Below, in pieces: positions 30,120-32,924 of a stretch of 32,924 nt of DNA. The stretch covers positions 1 through 32,924 of the forward strand of contig NZ_JAEPMO010000032.1 in NCBI RefSeq assembly GCF_017643905.1. The letters are read 5' to 3'. Made by a program: the position numbers and the translations under genes. Positions within the stretch are counted from its first letter, which is position 1, and the number at the start of each line of letters is the position of its first letter. Under the pieces are notes generated by a model. The model made no database searches. It was not told where the DNA came from and worked only from the letters and a program-made list of their open reading frames with translations. The DNA is from Marivita sp. (GTDB lineage: Bacteria > Pseudomonadota > Alphaproteobacteria > Rhodobacterales > Rhodobacteraceae).

Positions 30120-31805
30120 ATGCCGTTTCTTGCTGCTTTGGGCGCCGTGTCATCATCGCTTTCGATTTTATCGTTTTTTGGAGTCGCTGACCGTGAAGGA
30201 GAAGACCGTCAGGAGAAATTCGACAGATTGTCTGCTGATCTTGACCAGCTTAAGACCTTTGCGACCGCTCAAAGTGACCAACTGATTGCGCAGTCACTTG
30301 GGACGTCAATGGCCGCGCTGGACGTTTTGGAAAGGTACGAAAACGAAGCAGATACGGCGCGGCGAGCAGACCTTGCTGCAGAAGCTGAGTCCTTGGCCAA
30401 TGTGGGCTTGAACGAAGTGTTCCAGCAAGTTGAGTCCGTTCGCGGTTCTGCGTCTCTAGAAAGCTTGGTTTACCATCTATACGCTCTTCCCCTGGCGATG
30501 AGCATCCGAACCGAAGTGTCAGCAGTTGTTGGCGAAGGGCCGTTGGGAACACCCGGACTACACCGCCAGATCAAGGAGGCCGCAGATCTCATTTATGACG
30601 AGGGCAGCACGTCGAACGTATTGAGCGCTATTGGTTTCAGCCTTCAGGATGCGATTAGCATAACAGTAACAGATGGTTCGTTCGCAGCGTCTCCGGTACT
30701 CGGATTTGTAGTAGATTCCCTGATCGCCCAAGTTTCGGGAAACAGCACGCTGGGTTTCTCGGCGTCAGAAACTGTTGGTCCGTATACCGTAACGCGGTTG
30801 GTTTTTAGGTCTCACCCTGACAGAGACGAATTCAATGACGAGGTCTCCATCGCAGAGATCGCTGTTTTCTCAGAGCTTATGCGGCTGAGTATCGATGCGA
30901 TCGGCTTTTCTGACCTCGAAGCATTCGCTGAGTCCCTTCATGAACATTTGGCCTCGTCTCCAGCTTCGGTCGATGTGCATGATCGACGGCTGACAACCGG
31001 TGATGATACGGAAGATGGCACTTCACGTTCCGATTACCTGTTTGGCGACGACGGGGACGATGAGCTGTCTGGGTTGGCAGGTCCAGACGCAGTTAGTGGG
31101 GGAACAGGCAACGATATTCTGCGCGGCGGGCAGGATGCGGACTATCTGACAGGTGGCCCGGGCGATGATATGATATTTGGCAACGCGGATTATGATGACG
31201 CGGGTGAAGGCGACACGGCCCGATTTGCTGGCCGGGCAAGAGACTTCGAAATCGAAGGTGGGATCACCTATAGTATCGTCGCTGGTGCAGACGGCACGCG
31301 CGACAAGCTTTTCAATGTTCAGTTTCTGCGCTTTGATGATCAAACAATCGAGTTGTCAGCGGGTTCAGCATTAGACGGGGCTGGCGATCCTCAAGGGTTC
31401 ATCGTCGCTGAACGTGTTGCTTTGCTTTACGAAGCTGCATTGAACAGAAACGGTAATATCGATCTACCGGGACTGAATTTTTATATCGAAGTCACGGAAG
31501 CGAATAACCTGACCGACGAATTCTTGGCTCGTGATCTGATGACAAGCCCTGAATTTACCGCAAATTTCGGGAACGCACGGACACTGTCAAACGAAGAGTT
31601 TCTTCGGCAGGTCTATAACAACGTTCTCGAAAGAGACCCGGACATCGATGGTTTTTTGTTCTATCTCAACCTTCTTGAAAACAACGTCATCACAAAAGAA
31701 TTGGCCCTTGCCGACATTGCGATTTCACCCGAGAACACCGAAGCCTCCGGTGATATCCTCATGAGCCTTTATGAGTCTTCGGACGGCCAGTGGAGCTTTG
31801 TTTGA
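30120..31805 (+). CDS. RTX-repeat protein with C-terminal DUF4214 domain
   Basis: A 561-residue protein. The N-terminus has a hydrophobic stretch (residues 1-24) with a possible coiled-coil after it (about 33-65). The middle, to about residue 290, matches nothing I recognise. Residues about 300-356 contain glycine/aspartate nonapeptide repeats (GGTGNDILRGG, YLTGGPGDDMIFG), the Ca-binding RTX signature of type I secreted proteins. Residues about 430-545 look like DUF4214 (VALLYEAALNRNGN, FLRQVYNNVLERDPDIDGFLFYL, LADIAISPEN). Function unknown; secretion or surface attachment is inferred. Its base composition is more A/T-rich than the pha genes and it separates phaP from phaR. The ATG at 30120 has no strong Shine-Dalgarno; a TTG at 30090 is an alternative. 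Confidence 0.78.
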   Translation: MPFLAALGAVSSSLSILSFFGVADREGEDRQEKFDRLSADLDQLKTFATAQSDQLIAQSLGTSMAALDVLERYENEADTARRADLAAEAESLANVGLNEVFQQVESVRGSASLESLVYHLYALPLAMSIRTEVSAVVGEGPLGTPGLHRQIKEAADLIYDEGSTSNVLSAIGFSLQDAISITVTDGSFAASPVLGFVVDSLIAQVSGNSTLGFSASETVGPYTVTRLVFRSHPDRDEFNDEVSIAEIAVFSELMRLSIDAIGFSDLEAFAESLHEHLASSPASVDVHDRRLTTGDDTEDGTSRSDYLFGDDGDDELSGLAGPDAVSGGTGNDILRGGQDADYLTGGPGDDMIFGNADYDDAGEGDTARFAGRARDFEIEGGITYSIVAGADGTRDKLFNVQFLRFDDQTIELSAGSALDGAGDPQGFIVAERVALLYEAALNRNGNIDLPGLNFYIEVTEANNLTDEFLARDLMTSPEFTANFGNARTLSNEEFLRQVYNNVLERDPDIDGFLFYLNLLENNVITKELALADIAISPENTEASGDILMSLYESSDGQWSFV

Positions 31806-31850
31806 TCCATACTCTCTCAGTGCTTTCTTTTTGTGCTGCATGTGCTTAGG

Positions 31851-31861
31851 CTGCAATGCAG
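31851..31861. promoter_or_regulatory. PhaR-type operator before phaR
   Basis: CTGCAATGCAG is a CTGC-N3-GCAG site, extended to the palindrome GCTGCAATGCAGC on both sides. A half-like sequence, GTGCTGCATGTGC, lies just upstream (31833-31845). The site ends 27 bases before the phaR start, indicating autorepression. Confidence 0.7.
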
Positions 31862-31888
31862 CAAAGACATTCCGGGGAGGGGACACCT

Positions 31889-32467
31889 TTGGCCGACGAC
31901 CAAAATCCGCTGTTGATCAAGCGCTACGCGAGCCGACGTCTCTATAACACCGAAACATCCGACTACGTGACATTGGAAGACATCGCGGGGTTCATCCGGG
32001 GTGGGCGCGAGGTCAAGATTGTCGATCTGAAATCCGGGGACGACCTGACGCGGCAATACCTGTTGCAGATCATTGCCGAACATGAAAGCCGGGGCGAAAG
32101 CGTGCTTCCGACCAATGTGCTTAACGATCTGGTGCGCAGCTACACCACCACCGCCACCAGCGCGGTGCCGCAGTTCCTTGCGGTGAGCTTTGAGATGTTC
32201 CGCGACAGCCAGTCGAAATGGATGGAGAACATGAACAAGGCCAACCCGATGTCGGGTGTGCCGGGGTTCGAAGCCATTCAGGCGCAGCAGGAAGCGTTTC
32301 TCAAGGCGATGACCGGCGGGATGAGCGGGGCATGGTCGGGCCCGTCCAAGGATGACGCCGACGCGCCAGCCAAAGACACGAAATCCGGCAGCAGCACCGA
32401 CGATCTCGATGCGATCCGCACCCAGCTTGCCGAGCTTCAGAAAAAGTTGTCGAAGCTCGACAAGTGA
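31889..32467 (+). CDS. phaR: Polyhydroxyalkanoate synthesis repressor PhaR
   Basis: A 192-residue DNA-binding repressor that senses PHA granules: it binds operators when free and is titrated by nascent polymer. The N-terminal domain LLIKRYASRRLYNTETSDYVTLEDIAGFIRGG is the diagnostic PHB/PHA accumulation-regulator DNA-binding module. A second conserved block (FEMFRDSQSKWMENM) mediates polymer association, and the C-terminus is a lysine-rich helix. The TTG at 31889 is chosen because GGGGAGG lies eight bases upstream. The ATG at 31856 sits inside the operator 31851-31861 and lacks a Shine-Dalgarno. It ends with no gap before the convergent aminotransferase gene. Confidence 0.92.
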   Translation: MADDQNPLLIKRYASRRLYNTETSDYVTLEDIAGFIRGGREVKIVDLKSGDDLTRQYLLQIIAEHESRGESVLPTNVLNDLVRSYTTTATSAVPQFLAVSFEMFRDSQSKWMENMNKANPMSGVPGFEAIQAQQEAFLKAMTGGMSGAWSGPSKDDADAPAKDTKSGSSTDDLDAIRTQLAELQKKLSKLDK

Positions 32468-32924
32468 TCAGGCCAGCGCCTGCACCGGCGGGCGCATGAC
32501 GTGATCCATGGCGGACAGGATCACGTCCGCTACGGCATCACATTCTGTCAGTGTAAGTCGTGCCGGCAGGCGGCAATCGCAGGCGCGCGCCAGCATCGCC
32601 CGTGTCTTGGGCAGGTCCGGCGCTGGTCCAAGGAATTCCCAGTTCCAGAACGCCCGTGCATTGTCGGCGCTGCGTCCGAAGACCTGGATCGACACACCCA
32701 TCGCCTTTGCTGTGTCGACAAACGCGTCAACATCCGCATCGTTCATGTCCCGCAGGCTGAACTGGAGCGAGTCCGGCGCGCGCTCTTCTTTGGGCAGGGA
32801 CGGCGGTACGGTGATCCAGGGCGACTGGCGTAGGCGGGCGGCCACGTGATCGTGGTTGCGGCGGCCATCGCGGACGCGGCGGTCCAACTCGGCCAATTGC
32901 GGGCGGATCACGGCAGCGGACAGG
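32468..32924 (-). CDS. DegT/DnrJ/EryC1/StrS family aminotransferase, 3' part
   Basis: The frame is open to the window edge and ends at 32468, giving about 151 C-terminal residues. LSAAVIRPQLAELDRRVRDG resembles the segment after the PLP-lysine region in this family, and the small C-terminal domain follows (SLQFSLRDMNDADVDAFVDTAKAMGVSIQVFG). Such PLP enzymes make amino sugars or related amines. The cofactor lysine lies beyond the window, so this is an assignment from the C-terminal part only. It converges with phaR without an intergenic gap. Confidence 0.65.
   Translation of the reverse strand, partial: LSAAVIRPQLAELDRRVRDGRRNHDHVAARLRQSPWITVPPSLPKEERAPDSLQFSLRDMNDADVDAFVDTAKAMGVSIQVFGRSADNARAFWNWEFLGPAPDLPKTRAMLARACDCRLPARLTLTECDAVADVILSAMDHVMRPPVQALA

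Noticed and set aside
31856-31888. ATG start for phaR
   Set aside because: It lies inside the PhaR-type operator and has no Shine-Dalgarno; TTG 31889 has GGGGAGG at good spacing and gives the family N-terminus.
32501-32833. Plus-strand frames at the right edge
   Set aside because: They are shadows of the DegT-type aminotransferase on the minus strand.
1-32924. Mobile elements, prophage genes, CRISPR arrays or integrase-flanked islands
   Set aside because: No transposase, integrase, phage structural gene or regularly spaced direct repeats are visible; both tRNA genes lack adjacent integrases or duplicated ends.

Overview
The window comes from an alphaproteobacterium, most probably a member of the Rhodobacteraceae (Roseobacter/Rhodobacter group). 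Several things point there: high GC with dense ATGA-overlapping genes, an alphaproteobacterial LexA box (GTTC-N7-GTTC) in front of mmcB, a tRNA-His with A73 and no encoded G-1, lineage-restricted small proteins (UPF0262, DUF6324-like, DUF6476-like), PhaR operators of the form CTGC-N3-GCAG, and a PpsR/CrtJ-type TGT-N12-ACA palindrome. The sequence looks chromosomal. I see no insertion sequence, prophage, integrase or CRISPR array.

Layout. 1-4215: end of ftsI, then murE-murF-mraY, the middle of the division/cell-wall (dcw) cluster. 4216-5665: a palindromic repeat, a predicted PpsR operator and a BciB-like iron-sulfur flavoprotein. 5734-8535: UPF0262, then four overlapping genes (LMW phosphatase, NTF2-like, GNAT, nitrilase). 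8618-10629: infA-maf-rng-yacG. 10668-13219: pxpB-pxpC-pxpA (5-oxoprolinase), converging on a glycerate kinase (13195-14460, minus). 14551-15532: tRNA-Tyr (minus) and an RlmB-type rRNA methyltransferase. 15582-18683: a zinc-ribbon protein, ribBA-ribH-nusB and a small membrane protein. 18684-19428: a hairpin-rich intergenic region and the SOS gene mmcB. 19570-21282: an orphan papain-fold (BPSL0067-like) protein, two small conserved proteins, a GNAT and tRNA-His. 21281-23410: an RluD-family pseudouridine synthase and rpoH with its own heat-shock promoter. 23449-26094: a Gfo/Idh/MocA oxidoreductase and an orphan adenylate-forming ligase. 26156-32467: the polyhydroxyalkanoate locus phaZ<>phaC-phaP-[RTX/DUF4214 protein]-phaR. 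32468-end: 3' part of a DegT-type aminotransferase.

How the parts work together. MurE, MurF and MraY are consecutive steps of peptidoglycan precursor synthesis. RibBA and RibH feed riboflavin synthesis. PxpABC hydrolyse 5-oxoproline. PhaC makes storage polyester, PhaP coats the granule, PhaZ degrades the polymer and PhaR represses through CTGC-N3-GCAG sites found here in front of phaC/phaZ, phaP and phaR. Most of the window is core genome. The accessory-looking parts are the AMP-ligase gene (24.6-26.1 kb), the RTX/DUF4214 gene inside the pha cluster (30.1-31.8 kb) and the papain-fold protein (19.6-20.1 kb). No wholly new multigene system was evident. The best leads are the PpsR-BciB pairing, the RTX gene inside the pha cluster, the start-codon hairpin at 15544-15587 and the structured region at 18.7-18.85 kb.
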